64,000 nt of DNA, taken from positions 20,962-84,961 of the forward strand of contig JAAYBV010000101.1 of NCBI GenBank assembly GCA_012744475.1, in the 5' to 3' direction. Below the pieces are notes generated by a model that searched no databases, was not told the DNA's origin, and saw only the letters and a program-made list of their open reading frames with translations. The translations under genes and the position numbers were made by a program. Shown piece by piece: positions 34,754 to 44,300 of this stretch. The stretch comes from Phycisphaerae bacterium (GTDB lineage Bacteria > Planctomycetota > Phycisphaerae > Sedimentisphaerales > Anaerobacaceae). Position 1 is the stretch's first letter, and each line of letters starts with the position of its first letter.

Positions 34754-35500
34754 TCACCGCTTCATCAGCGCGAACACGCCCCAGCCTAAGTATTCACGCG
34801 TGTACGCGGCGTGGCGCTGCGGTTCCGAGGTCAGTTTGGCTCGAACCTCTTTGGCGAGCTCGTCGTCGGGATTGGCCTCCAGCCATCGGCGCATGGTGAG
34901 CCACTTGGCCGCCTCGTATCGGTCCCAACTGTCCTGGTCTGCCAAGACCATTTCCACGACGTCGTAGCCGAGCCGGCCGAAAGACGCGAGAAGCTCCGGG
35001 AGCAGGAGAAAGTCGGAGATGGAGTTGGCCAGACACCCCCTGGCGACATCTTCCGTCGGCGGTAACTGCCGCCAGTAAGGCTCGCCGATGAGAATGATCC
35101 CTCCGGGGCGCAGGCTCCGCGCCAGAAGCTCGATCGTGCCGGCGACTCCCCCGCCGATCCACGTGGCGCCGAGACAGGCGGCCACACCGGCCTTCTCGTC
35201 AGAGACGTAGCCGGCCGCATCGCCATGGATGAACTTGACTCGATCGGCGACGCCGAGTTCTTCAGCGCGGAGTTTCGCCTGCTCGGTGAACAACTGGCTC
35301 ATGTCGACGCCGGTGCCGACGACTCCGTAATCGCGCGCCCAGGTGCACAGCATCTCCCCCGAACCGCTGCCGAGGTCGAGCACGCGGGTCCCCCTTTCCA
35401 GACGCAGCGCGGCGCCGAGCGTGGCGAGCTTTTCGGGTGTTAACGGGTTGTGGATGCGGTGAGCGCTTTCGCTGATGTTGAAGATCCGTGGAATGTCCAT
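34754..35500 (-). CDS. Class I SAM-dependent methyltransferase
   Basis: 248 residues. Motif I VLDLGSGSGEMLC is at about 40-52, VGTGVDMS at about 59-66, and a GDAAGY acidic segment near 92. HNPLTPEKLATLGAALRLERG precedes motif I, as in UbiE/cyclopropane-synthase-like small-molecule methyltransferases. A mid-domain GGIILIGEPYWRQLPP follows. AAAGGAG lies 11 bases upstream of the chosen ATG (35500); the open frame continues upstream through repeat-derived sequence. Substrate unknown. It is followed by the HNH gene in the same orientation but separated by repeats, so it is probably its own unit. Confidence 0.8.
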   Translation of the reverse strand: MDIPRIFNISESAHRIHNPLTPEKLATLGAALRLERGTRVLDLGSGSGEMLCTWARDYGVVGTGVDMSQLFTEQAKLRAEELGVADRVKFIHGDAAGYVSDEKAGVAACLGATWIGGGVAGTIELLARSLRPGGIILIGEPYWRQLPPTEDVARGCLANSISDFLLLPELLASFGRLGYDVVEMVLADQDSWDRYEAAKWLTMRRWLEANPDDELAKEVRAKLTSEPQRHAAYTREYLGWGVFALMKR

Positions 35501-35541
35501 CTTCGGGAAATCTCCTTTCGGGTGTGAATGGATTCGGTCAC

Positions 35542-35599
35542 GGCCTGACGATCCCGCTGAGGGGCGCGCTTCAGCGCGTGCCCTCCGGCGGGTCAGGCC
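35542..35599. repeat. Palindrome between methyltransferase and ICMT-like gene
   Basis: GGCCTGAC (35542-35549) and GTCAGGCC (35592-35599) enclose CCCGC/GCGGG and a central GCGCGCTTCAGCGCGTG hairpin. The right arm contains the stop codon of the ICMT-like gene (35593). It may act as a terminator for that gene. Confidence 0.65.
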
Positions 35600-36075
35600 C
35601 CATCGTTCTTTCGCCATAGTCGAGGAATGAAACGGCCCGTATGTTTCGCATAGGTCAGATATGCGTTACCGAATTGGGCAACCATGTTCTCTTCCTCATC
35701 AACAATGACGAAATGCCAGAGGAGGTGAAGTGCCATGACCCAAAGAAGACCAATCCAATGGTTGAGGAAGACTGCAAGGCCGGGAGCACCTATGGTAATA
35801 AAGGATGCGTATAACGGATGACGTACCCAGCGATAGGCGCCTTGCGTACACAAGCCACGGCCACGCTGAGAGGCAGGGAGGGATCGGAAAGACCAGATGG
35901 CTCCCGCCAAGGCACATATGCCGGCAATTACGAGGACGAGGTAGCGGACCATCGGCGAAAGAGCCAGGGTGCCAGATGGGTAGTGCTCTTGACCCCACAA
36001 TGCGAGACAGAGAAGGCCGACAGTGAGGATGACCCCAAGCGGACCGGACCCAAATATGCGAACGAAGTTATTCAT
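35593..36075 (-). CDS. Isoprenylcysteine/phospholipid methyltransferase-like membrane protein
   Basis: 160 residues with four or five hydrophobic helices. The C-terminal half carries the ICMT/PEMT signature: GAYRWVRHPLYASF (about 93-106; the RHPxY motif), a helix pair, then DEEENMVAQFGNAYLTYAKHTGRFIPRL (about 127-154; the EE...FG..Y..Y pattern). These enzymes use SAM to methylate lipids or small thiol/amine groups in membranes; the substrate cannot be guessed. Codon use is more AT-rich than in the housekeeping genes. No ribosome site is evident at the ATG. Confidence 0.8.
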   Translation of the reverse strand: MNNFVRIFGSGPLGVILTVGLLCLALWGQEHYPSGTLALSPMVRYLVLVIAGICALAGAIWSFRSLPASQRGRGLCTQGAYRWVRHPLYASFITIGAPGLAVFLNHWIGLLWVMALHLLWHFVIVDEEENMVAQFGNAYLTYAKHTGRFIPRLWRKNDGA

Positions 36076-36181
36076 ACAGTCGCCAAGTATTGTGCCTAAC
36101 CGTTGACTAACAGGTCAATTTGCCCTGATATCATGCTCTGCCTATCAGACATCGCCATCGGTGTGCTTTGCACGCCCTACG

Positions 36182-36766
36182 TCACTCTAGCCTCAGAGAG
36201 GCCGAGACCTTTCCGTCATTCCCAGAGGTCCAATACTTCGGCTGGCCGAGAATGACACTTCCGTCCGGAGCGAACTGGGCGGCGAATATCTCATTCTCAA
36301 TTGTCATCAAGTCCCCAAGATTGCGCTTGGCGATCTCTCTGAAGGGGACCTTGATAACGCCAGGATTCATGTGGTGCACGTCATTCCTAAAGCTCCCACA
36401 GATTCGACGGGACGCATTGGCACAATTGATGGAGATGATACCTTGCTTGTGGAGTTCATCAATCAAATCGGGAATGCCTCTTGTCTTGCCGCCTTGGCCC
36501 TCCTTCTGAAGGCTAATATTGTTCGTTTCGGCAACGAATCTCATCATACCTTCGTTGACGGCTTGGGTCACCATGACCGCGCTAATGAAATGACCGTCAC
36601 GGTAAACCCTAATGCACTCGGCGGAGGCTGCGGAGAAATGGTGGTGGGCAACAACGCCTTTGGGGTCCATCTCCAGGAATCTCTCGACTCGCTCCGCTAT
36701 GGTTGCATTCAATTCGCCCCTGATGCGTTGTTCTACTTGAAACCGTTTCATTTGCCGTGAATCCAT
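36182..36766 (-). CDS. Hypothetical protein with possible HEPN-like motif
   Basis: 194 residues, not firmly recognised. The middle reads AECIRVYRDGHFISAVMVTQ followed by AVNEGMMRFVAETN, an alpha-helical pair, and the C-terminal part has RNDVHHMNPG (Arg127, His132), an R-x4-H pattern like the catalytic motif of HEPN ribonucleases. This is suggestive only. AAGGA precedes the ATG at 36766 by nine bases; the frame is open further upstream through a palindromic repeat, which I exclude. The next gene upstream (DUF4062 protein) reads in the same direction and could be its partner. AT-rich relative to flanks. Confidence 0.6.
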   Translation of the reverse strand: MDSRQMKRFQVEQRIRGELNATIAERVERFLEMDPKGVVAHHHFSAASAECIRVYRDGHFISAVMVTQAVNEGMMRFVAETNNISLQKEGQGGKTRGIPDLIDELHKQGIISINCANASRRICGSFRNDVHHMNPGVIKVPFREIAKRNLGDLMTIENEIFAAQFAPDGSVILGQPKYWTSGNDGKVSASLRLE

Positions 36767-36793
36767 GTGCCAAGTCCTTCGTGCCCCAGTCTC

Positions 36794-36814
36794 GTAGGGT
36801 GTGCACCGCACACC
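36794..36814. repeat. GTAGGGTGTGCACC palindromic repeat, copy 1
   Basis: The core GGTGTGC-ACC-GCACACC is a perfect hairpin. With the inverted copy at 36961-36981 it frames a 188-bp segment in the gap 36767-37044, which has no gene. Confidence 0.75.
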
Positions 36815-36960
36815 ATCTCTTCTCGAACAAGGCCAATGATGAGGAGACCGCACCAGCCGGCGTTTGACCGGGTTGGGATGTACCGCCTGGCTTATATCGG
36901 CGAATGTAATCCGGCACGGGTCTGCCCTCCTATATGACACCCTGTTCACTCGACAACCCG

Positions 36961-36981
36961 ATGGTGTGCAATGCACACTAC
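36961..36981. repeat. GTAGGGTGTGCACC palindromic repeat, copy 2 (inverted)
   Basis: Reads ATGGTGTGCAATGCACACTAC, the reverse complement of the family with one change in the outer stem. It faces copy 1. Confidence 0.7.
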
Positions 36982-37044
36982 GCCTGCCCGGAGCGATCGA
37001 AAAGGAGCTCAAGAGCGCACCAGCATCGCGGCTGAGGCGCGTTG

Positions 37045-38070
37045 TTAGGGATCGCTTCCAGCCGGTTTGTTGGATGCAGCCTTTATGGTCCGCATCTGCA
37101 TCATCAAATGCTCACCTCGCTTTGTAAGGCTCCAGAATAGGGCCATATTGCCCTTTGTCGTCTTTGTGTAATTGGTTGTGATTAAGCCGAGTGCTTGGAA
37201 CTGCGTACGGACAGTCTGGAAGTCGTCATACTGCACCTCGACAGTTCGAACCGAACCTGAATGCGACATGCGGTACAGCGCGGAACCGAGCTTGAAATTG
37301 ACGGAACGGTCATTGGGGTGCTCAAGAAGATAAGGGGCAATCCGAGCGAACATCTCTCCCCATGACGCTCTGACCTTCCCGGTCTTCTCGTGCGATGCGT
37401 ACCTATCTCTATCTGTCCATTCGAGCATTACCTCGTACACGTCGTCGAGTCCAGCTAGGTCTTCGTTCTCCGGAATAGGCCTTGATTGTGCTTCTGCAAG
37501 ACTCGCCTTCAGTTTGCTGTTCTCTTTCCTGAGCTCATTCAGATCGAGAAGGAGATCGTCCTGCGACACGTTGCTTGCTCGCACCCAGCCGACCGCCGGG
37601 TATATCTTGATCGTCTTCGAAAGGCTGAGTGCAACAAGTCCGGGGAGTTCGGCAGCTGACTTCCAGAACTTGACGAGGCGATTCTCAGACACACGGTTTC
37701 GAAAGGCATCCAGTTTCTCTCGGAGGACAGGGTCAATGTCTGATTTGCCAACCGGTATGTCGCCCGGCGACTCGTGTATGAAAGCCAGGACTTTCAGACC
37801 AATAGATATCGCATAGTCGTATTCCTGCTCTGTGTAGCTGATCCCCTCTGGCGTCAGCGATCCATAACGTCCTCCAATGATGAGGACGTAGTAGTCGCAG
37901 TCATCAATGACACGTTTTATGAATTCCCACTGCTCTTCGTCAGCAGCAGGGAAGAGCTCCATGCCAGCCGGGATGCAGTCCATCTCCATCAGGGCCTGAA
38001 TCACCTTTTGGCGCTCCTGTTGCAGGTCCGCGTAGGTGGAGCTTACAAACACCTGAAATCGTTTGTCCAT
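37045..38070 (-). CDS. DUF4062 (TIR-like) domain protein with coiled coil and C-terminal winged-helix-like domain
   Basis: 341 residues. The N-terminus ([20 protein letters not shown], residues 6-25) with [16 protein letters not shown] near 56-71 and [11 protein letters not shown] near 78-88 is a textbook DUF4062 domain, a TIR-related fold often fused to STAND NTPases or other conflict domains. A heptad-like stretch ([20 protein letters not shown], about 172-191) follows. The C-terminal ~110 residues ([15 protein letters not shown]...[20 protein letters not shown]) resemble a winged-helix module. Whether the TIR-like domain cleaves NAD is unknown. It lies upstream of the possible HEPN gene, in an AT-rich, repeat-dense zone. 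Confidence 0.85.
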   Translation of the reverse strand: MDKRFQVFVSSTYADLQQERQKVIQALMEMDCIPAGMELFPAADEEQWEFIKRVIDDCDYYVLIIGGRYGSLTPEGISYTEQEYDYAISIGLKVLAFIHESPGDIPVGKSDIDPVLREKLDAFRNRVSENRLVKFWKSAAELPGLVALSLSKTIKIYPAVGWVRASNVSQDDLLLDLNELRKENSKLKASLAEAQSRPIPENEDLAGLDDVYEVMLEWTDRDRYASHEKTGKVRASWGEMFARIAPYLLEHPNDRSVNFKLGSALYRMSHSGSVRTVEVQYDDFQTVRTQFQALGLITTNYTKTTKGNMALFWSLTKRGEHLMMQMRTIKAASNKPAGSDP

Positions 38071-38145
38071 AGTTCATACATCCAACTCTCAGCATCAGCA
38101 GCGGCACGCAGCGCCGGCCGCTGCATGCCATTGTTGGGCAGCCAC

Positions 38146-38166
38146 GTAGGGTGTGCACCGCACACC
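38146..38166. repeat. GTAGGGTGTGCACC palindromic repeat, copy 3
   Basis: Identical over 21 bases to copy 1 (36794-36814). It lies just upstream of the DUF4062 gene. Confidence 0.75.
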
Positions 38167-38248
38167 ATCACCACGTCGTGACGAGAATCCGCTGTCTCTC
38201 GCCTGCGACGCGAAGGCCCATGCGTTTCTCACAGCGATTGAAAATGAA

Positions 38249-38431
38249 CTACTCCTCGCCATTCATCAAGCGATCGAGTTCTTCCGGGTCCATCTGCTTG
38301 ATGAGCTTCTCAATTTCCCTGTCGTAGGCGCGGTCGTTCGGGTCCCAACAATTCGGGTGTGTCTTACGTCCGTACTGCCTGAGGAATACGGCGATACGCG
38401 CTTTGAGCTTCTTTTGGTCACGCTTCGACAC
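38249..38431 (-). CDS. Small basic/acidic hypothetical protein
   Basis: 60 residues from a GTG start: a basic N-terminus (SKRDQKKLKARIAVFLRQYG), a Pro/Asn-rich middle (RKTHPNCWDPNDRAYDREIE) and an acidic end (KLIKQMDPEELDRLMNGEE). The composition and ordered heptads look like a real protein, but the family was not recognised. The frame stays open upstream to an ATG at 38470; that ATG and following codons lie in a palindromic repeat (38448-38468), so I consider the GTG at 38431 more likely. No clear ribosome site. The repeat may have replaced the native 5' end. Confidence 0.55.
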   Translation of the reverse strand: MSKRDQKKLKARIAVFLRQYGRKTHPNCWDPNDRAYDREIEKLIKQMDPEELDRLMNGEE

Positions 38432-38447
38432 AAGGCTACCCAACCAC

Positions 38448-38468
38448 GTAGGGTGTGCATTGCACACC
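38448..38468. repeat. GTAGGGTGTGCATT palindromic repeat, copy 4
   Basis: Core GGTGTGC-ATT-GCACACC; two loop bases differ from copy 1. It abuts the 5' end of the small gene at 38249-38431. Confidence 0.75.
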
Positions 38469-38637
38469 ATCTCTTCTCGTCGCGGGTTTGGCCGGCACGA
38501 CTTCCTGGGAGTATTATGGTGGCAACCGCACGGGAAACCAAGCGAAAAGCGGGGCGGGAGCGGTGCGGTTTGGCGTTGATCGGGTCTCGCATGAATCCCT
38601 CCGTGCGCGCTTTGGACGCAGGCGCGCTTCGATCCGC

Positions 38638-38814
38638 ATGGGCTAAAGCCCATCCTACGATTCGTTCGGGCGAGGGCGGTTTGGGGGTCGCCTTCGCCCG
38701 CTCGGTATATGTGTAACGACGCCGGCTGTTTCGCGTGGCGAGAGCGTCCCGCTCTTGCGTCGCACGGCCGTCTCGGCCGTGACATAGGGTACAAGGGCAG
38801 GATGCCCTCGCCAC
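38638..38814. repeat. Cluster of palindromic elements downstream of dnaK
   Basis: The 391-base gap 38432-38822 has no gene upstream of the small one and holds several hairpins. ATGGGCTAAAGCCCAT (38638-38653) is a perfect stem around four bases. GTGGCGAG (38735-38742) and CTCGCCAC (38807-38814) enclose ACGGCCG-TCT-CGGCCGT and GGGCA-GGAT-GCCC. The last one ends eight bases before the dnaK stop and may double as its terminator. Confidence 0.7.
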
Positions 38815-38822
38815 GACCAATC

Positions 38823-40751
<1,929 letters not shown>

Positions 40752-41068
40752 CACAAACGTCCTTTCCTTGGTACCGCATCGCGTTCGAAGCCATTCAGCA
40801 AGTGCGATCCGCCGGGCGAACCGCGCATGAGAAACAATCAGTCGGACAATTGGAAATGCAAAAAACGTGCCAGCAACTCCCGCGACGCGCCACAAACCAT
40901 CTAACCCGTTTGCGTGTATGACCTTACGCACTGGACACCGTACCCATCAACGGGCCGGATCGGCGCGGAAGACCCCCGGATTGTCACGTTCTGTGCCATT
41001 TTGGCAGGGTGTTGGACGGCGTCTCCGTGCTGAGGCCCGCTTCGGCCACGTGATCGAGGGTTTTTGGT
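40752..41068. other. Leader between dnaK and the tRNA-Leu promoter
   Basis: About 317 bases without a gene. It must hold the minus-strand dnaK promoter, but no convincing -35/-10 pair and no CIRCE-type TTAGCACTC repeat was found, so heat-shock control (if any) uses another signal. Confidence 0.35.
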
Positions 41069-41097
41069 TTGCCGGGCACTTGTGGGCCCCCTATAAT
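41069..41097 (+). promoter_or_regulatory. Putative promoter of tRNA-Leu (and possibly the downstream synthase)
   Basis: TTGCCG (41069-41074), a 17-base spacer and TATAAT (41092-41097), 135 bases upstream of the tRNA. Confidence 0.65.
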
Positions 41098-41231
41098 ACA
41101 TCGTCCAGCTAATCGCAGGGAGCTGTGACAGGATGGCCGTGGAAGGTCCCGTCATCCCCATGGGGATTCGGTCGGCCTTCGAACCCGGTCAGGACAGATC
41201 AGATAGATTCATGTTCATGGCGCAACGCCTC

Positions 41232-41314
41232 GGCCGAGTGGCGGAATGGCAGACGCTGGGGCCTTAAAAGCCCCTGCTCGCAAGGGCGTGTGGGTTCGAA
41301 TCCCACCTCGGCTA
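41232..41314 (+). tRNA. tRNA-Leu (anticodon UAA)
   Basis: An 83-base class II tRNA. The acceptor pairs GGCCGAG (41232-41238) with CTCGGCT (41307-41313), including one G-U pair, with A41314 as discriminator. The D arm has GCGGAATGGCAGACGC. The anticodon stem is GGGGC/GCCCC with loop CUUAAAA, giving anticodon UAA (41265-41267). A long variable arm (TGCTCGCAAGGGCG) and T arm GTGGG-TTCGAAT-CCCAC follow. CCA is not encoded. It reads UUA codons, which are rare in this GC-rich DNA. Confidence 0.97.
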
Positions 41315-41403
41315 TTCTGCGTCCGCGACGGACAGCCCCCCGTCGCAACGGCCAGACAGCGCCGGACAACGGACGTGTGTCCAGAGATTGGAGAAGCTAA
41401 GTA

Positions 41404-42735
41404 ATGGCAGAAAAGGACCTTAAGCTCGTCGACACCGAAACCCCCAACCTCCATCGCCAGACGTTCCCCTACAGTGAGTTCCCCAAGATCATCTTCAATT
41501 GCGAACGGGTCGAATACGAGATTCCCGATGAGATCTGGATTACGGATACGACGTTTCGCGACGGCCAGCAGGCTCGGCCGCCATACAAGCCCGAGCAGAT
41601 CCTTCGTATCTTCGACCTCCTGCACGATATCGACGGCGGGACCGGCCTGATCCGCCAGTGCGAGTTCTTCCTCTATTCCGAGCGGGACCGCAAGGCGGTC
41701 GAACTGTGCCAGGAACGGGGCTACCAATACCCCGAGATCACCGGGTGGATTCGCGCTGTGGCCTCCGACTTCAAGCTCGTTTCGCAAATGGGCCTGAAGG
41801 AGACCGGCATCCTGACCTCCGCCAGCGACTATCACATCTTCCTGAAGCTGCGAAAGACGCGGTCGCAAGCCCTCAGCGCCTATCTCGATATCGTCAAGGC
41901 GTCGCTCGACAGCGGCGTTCGGCCTCGCTGCCACTTCGAAGACATCACGCGGGCTGATTTCGGCGGCTTCGTCCTGCCGTTCGCCAACGAACTGCTGAAG
42001 CTCGGCGAGGCCTACAACCAGCCGGTCAAGATCCGCCTGTGCGATACGCTGGGTTTCGGGCTTCCGTGGGCGGGAGTGGCCCTGCCTCGCAGCGTCCCGA
42101 AGCTGGTGCACGGCCTCCGCAGGATCGGGGTCGCGGCCGAGCAGCTCGAATGGCACGGCCACAACGACTTTCATAAGGTGCTTGTCGACGCTTCGACCGC
42201 CTGGCTCTATGGCTGCTGCGCCGCCAACGCGGCGATCTTCGGCTGTGGCGAACGCACGGGCAACCCGCCGCTCGAGGCCCTGGTCATCGAGCATGCCCAG
42301 TTGAAGGGCATGACCAGCGGCGTCAACTACGCGGCAATCACCGAACTGGCCGACTACGTGCATAAGGAGATGAACTTCGAGATCCCGCGCAACTATCCGC
42401 TGGTCGGACGCGACTTCAACGTGACGCGAGCCGGCATCCACGCCGACGGCCTGCTCAAGAACGAAGAGATCTACAACTGCTTCGACACCCAGAAACTGCT
42501 CAATCGCTCCGTCGGCGTGGCCATCACCGACAAGACGGGGGCGGCCGGCATCAAGCACTGGGTCGAGGCCCACTACGACATCCAGATCGCCAAGCACGAT
42601 CCGCGCATCGTCTGGATCAAGGATCAGATCGACGCCGAGTACGCCGCCGACCGCGTCTCGGTGATCTCCGACGACGAGATGTTCGCCTGGATCCGCGAGG
42701 CCTTCGGGCCGGACCTGCCGCCAATGAGGCAATGA
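41404..42735 (+). CDS. DRE-TIM metallolyase: isopropylmalate/homocitrate synthase family, candidate Re-citrate synthase
   Basis: 443 residues. The catalytic/metal motif is DTTFRDGQQARPP (about 48-60; Arg52, Asp53), with CHFEDITRAD near 178-187, RLCDTLGFGLP near 203-213 and the metal-binding WHGHNDFHK near 249-257, then FGCGERTGNPPLE near 279-291. The C-terminal allosteric domain of LeuA is missing. The RPPYKPEQILRIFDLLH insertion and the GERTGNPPLE loop set it apart from LeuA and resemble proteins of anaerobes grouped with Re-citrate synthase. All members condense acetyl-CoA with a 2-oxoacid. Which acid is used here is not decidable. GGAGAAG precedes the ATG; the HAD gene overlaps its stop. 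Confidence 0.75.
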   Translation: MAEKDLKLVDTETPNLHRQTFPYSEFPKIIFNCERVEYEIPDEIWITDTTFRDGQQARPPYKPEQILRIFDLLHDIDGGTGLIRQCEFFLYSERDRKAVELCQERGYQYPEITGWIRAVASDFKLVSQMGLKETGILTSASDYHIFLKLRKTRSQALSAYLDIVKASLDSGVRPRCHFEDITRADFGGFVLPFANELLKLGEAYNQPVKIRLCDTLGFGLPWAGVALPRSVPKLVHGLRRIGVAAEQLEWHGHNDFHKVLVDASTAWLYGCCAANAAIFGCGERTGNPPLEALVIEHAQLKGMTSGVNYAAITELADYVHKEMNFEIPRNYPLVGRDFNVTRAGIHADGLLKNEEIYNCFDTQKLLNRSVGVAITDKTGAAGIKHWVEAHYDIQIAKHDPRIVWIKDQIDAEYAADRVSVISDDEMFAWIREAFGPDLPPMRQ

Positions 42736-43526
42736 GAATCCAACGCTGCTTCGGACTTGGGCTCATGGACCAGATCAAGGCCGTTCTGTTTGACCTCGGA
42801 GAGACCCTGCTGAGCTTCGGCAAGTTCAGCAAGACCAGGTTGATCCTGCAGGGGGCGCGGTCGTCGTACGACTACCTGAGGGAGCAGGACCAGCCCGTTG
42901 GGAGTTTCGCGGGGTATTTCCTGCGTTATCTTGTGCGGCTGCGCGTACGCTACTTCCTGGCCGAATTCCGGGGCAAAGACTTCGATTCGCTGGCCCTGCT
43001 CCAGCGGATCGGACGCAGGGAGGGCATCGATTTGCCCCGCGAGCAGTGGGAGGAGGTGATCTGGCGCTGGTACGAGCCGCTGAGCGTCCTGGCCGAGACG
43101 GAGCCCGACCTGCACGAAACGCTGGCGCGCCTCAAGAGAGCGGGTCTGAAACTGGGCATCGTCTCGAACACCTTCGTGAGCCGCGCCTCGCTCGACAGAC
43201 AACTGGAGGGTCTCGGTCTTCTCGATTTCTTTCCCATGCGATTGTACTCGTATGAGCTGGCGATGCGCAAACCCGATCCGCGTCTGTTTCGCATCGCGTC
43301 CGAGCAGATCGGCGAAGCTCCGGCGCGCATTCTCTTCATCGGGGACCGCGTCGACATGGATGTCCGGCCCGCACTCGATTGCGGCATGGCCGCCGCGCTG
43401 AAAGACGCGCGCACCAACCGGGGCAAGCCGACCCCCGTCGGAGCGCACCGGATTCGCCATCTGTCCGAACTGCCCGCCCTGATCGAACGCATCAATTCCT
43501 CCTCCGCGCAGCTCAGTCGGGCCTGA
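42732..43526 (+). CDS. HAD-superfamily hydrolase
   Basis: 264 residues. Motif I is FDLGETLL (about 19-26), with the catalytic aspartate followed by LGET rather than the usual xDxT, so the second aspartate is replaced by Gly. Motif II is VSNTF (about 150-154), motif III is the lysine in AMRKPDP (about 177-183), and motif IV is GDRVDMD (about 202-208). The helical cap lies between motifs I and II, a subfamily I layout. Loss of the DxD second aspartate usually shifts HADs away from phosphatase activity (for example to dehalogenase or phosphoglucomutase-like), so a phosphatase role is uncertain. The start shares ATGA with the previous stop; Met12 is an alternative. Confidence 0.8.
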   Translation: MRIQRCFGLGLMDQIKAVLFDLGETLLSFGKFSKTRLILQGARSSYDYLREQDQPVGSFAGYFLRYLVRLRVRYFLAEFRGKDFDSLALLQRIGRREGIDLPREQWEEVIWRWYEPLSVLAETEPDLHETLARLKRAGLKLGIVSNTFVSRASLDRQLEGLGLLDFFPMRLYSYELAMRKPDPRLFRIASEQIGEAPARILFIGDRVDMDVRPALDCGMAAALKDARTNRGKPTPVGAHRIRHLSELPALIERINSSSAQLSRA

Positions 43527-43617
43527 AAGAGGCTCCCACGACCCCACCAACACGAGCCAGGGTCTTCTCGTATACAGAACGCAGAGTCGCCACTCGCTCC
43601 TTCACGCCGGAAACGCC

Positions 43618-43819
43618 GGGTGTGTGCGAAAACATCCTGGCAACCGTGTGGCAGCCTCAAGGCGGAGCCTTGGGGATGGCCGACACGATTTCAGTCTGAG
43701 CATCGAGAGGCGGTGGTACTGCCCGCCATCCCCAAGTCCTGCGGACTTGAGGCTGCCACCCAGACGCTTCAACGACTCATCAGTGGCGATGCCCGAAAAC
43801 CTGCATAGACACAACGCCG
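43618..43819. repeat. Dispersed palindromic element, copy 2 (most complete)
   Basis: Core arms GTGGCAGCCTCAA (43648-43660) and TTGAGGCTGCCAC (43747-43759) are perfect, with inner arms CTTGGGGATGGC (43669-43680) and GCCATCCCCAAG (43725-43736). The element fills most of the gap 43527-43918. Outer flanks GGGTGTGTGCGAAAACATCC (left) and AGACACAACGCCG (right) recur around the copy at 63607-63784. It ends 19 bases before the trxA promoter. Confidence 0.85.
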
Positions 43820-43838
43820 GCAGTGAGCTCAAAGCGGG

Positions 43839-43867
43839 TTGACACCTGTTGGCTTACCCCATAGTAT
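43839..43867 (+). promoter_or_regulatory. Strong promoter of trxA-trxB
   Basis: TTGACA (43839-43844), a 17-base spacer and TAGTAT (43862-43867), with the trxA ATG 52 bases downstream. Confidence 0.8.
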
Positions 43868-43918
43868 CGCGGCTCGACCATCGATTCGACGAATGCCTTA
43901 TCTTCGAGGAGAACAAGG

Positions 43919-44263
43919 ATGGCTACAGGCAAGACGATTGAAGTGACCGATGCCGATTTCGCCAGTGAGGTCCTGGATTCCGACGTCCCCGTAATCGTGG
44001 ATTTCTGGGCGCCGTGGTGTGGCCCGTGCCGGATGGCGGCCCCCGTGCTGGAGAAGATCGCCGAAGAATACGAGGGACAACTGAAGGTCTGCAAGGTCAA
44101 CATCGACGACCAGCGCGAAGTGGCGACCCAGTTCGGCATCATGAGTATCCCCACGATGTTCGTGTTCGACAGCGGGCAGCTCGTCGACCAGATCACAGGG
44201 GTCACCCCGAGTTTCGAAACCGATTTGAAGAGGAAGATCGACGCCGCGATCGCGGCCAGATAG
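43919..44263 (+). CDS. trxA: Thioredoxin
   Basis: 114 residues, the usual Trx length. The active site is [14 protein letters not shown] (about 29-42; redox Cys34 and Cys37), with the cis-proline in SIPTMF (about 76-81) and the conserved buried Asp in VIVDFW (about 25-30). It reduces protein disulfides with electrons from the adjacent thioredoxin reductase. GAGGAGAACAAGG precedes the ATG. The reductase gene starts 37 bases after the stop, so both are probably one transcript. Confidence 0.97.
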   Translation: MATGKTIEVTDADFASEVLDSDVPVIVDFWAPWCGPCRMAAPVLEKIAEEYEGQLKVCKVNIDDQREVATQFGIMSIPTMFVFDSGQLVDQITGVTPSFETDLKRKIDAAIAAR

Positions 44264-44300
44264 AGGCTACAGGTCCCGCAGGACCCCCCGTGGAGATACC

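Noticed and set aside
36794..38468. Possible CRISPR array
   Set aside because: The repeats are hairpins at irregular distances and in both orientations, without uniform spacers or cas genes.
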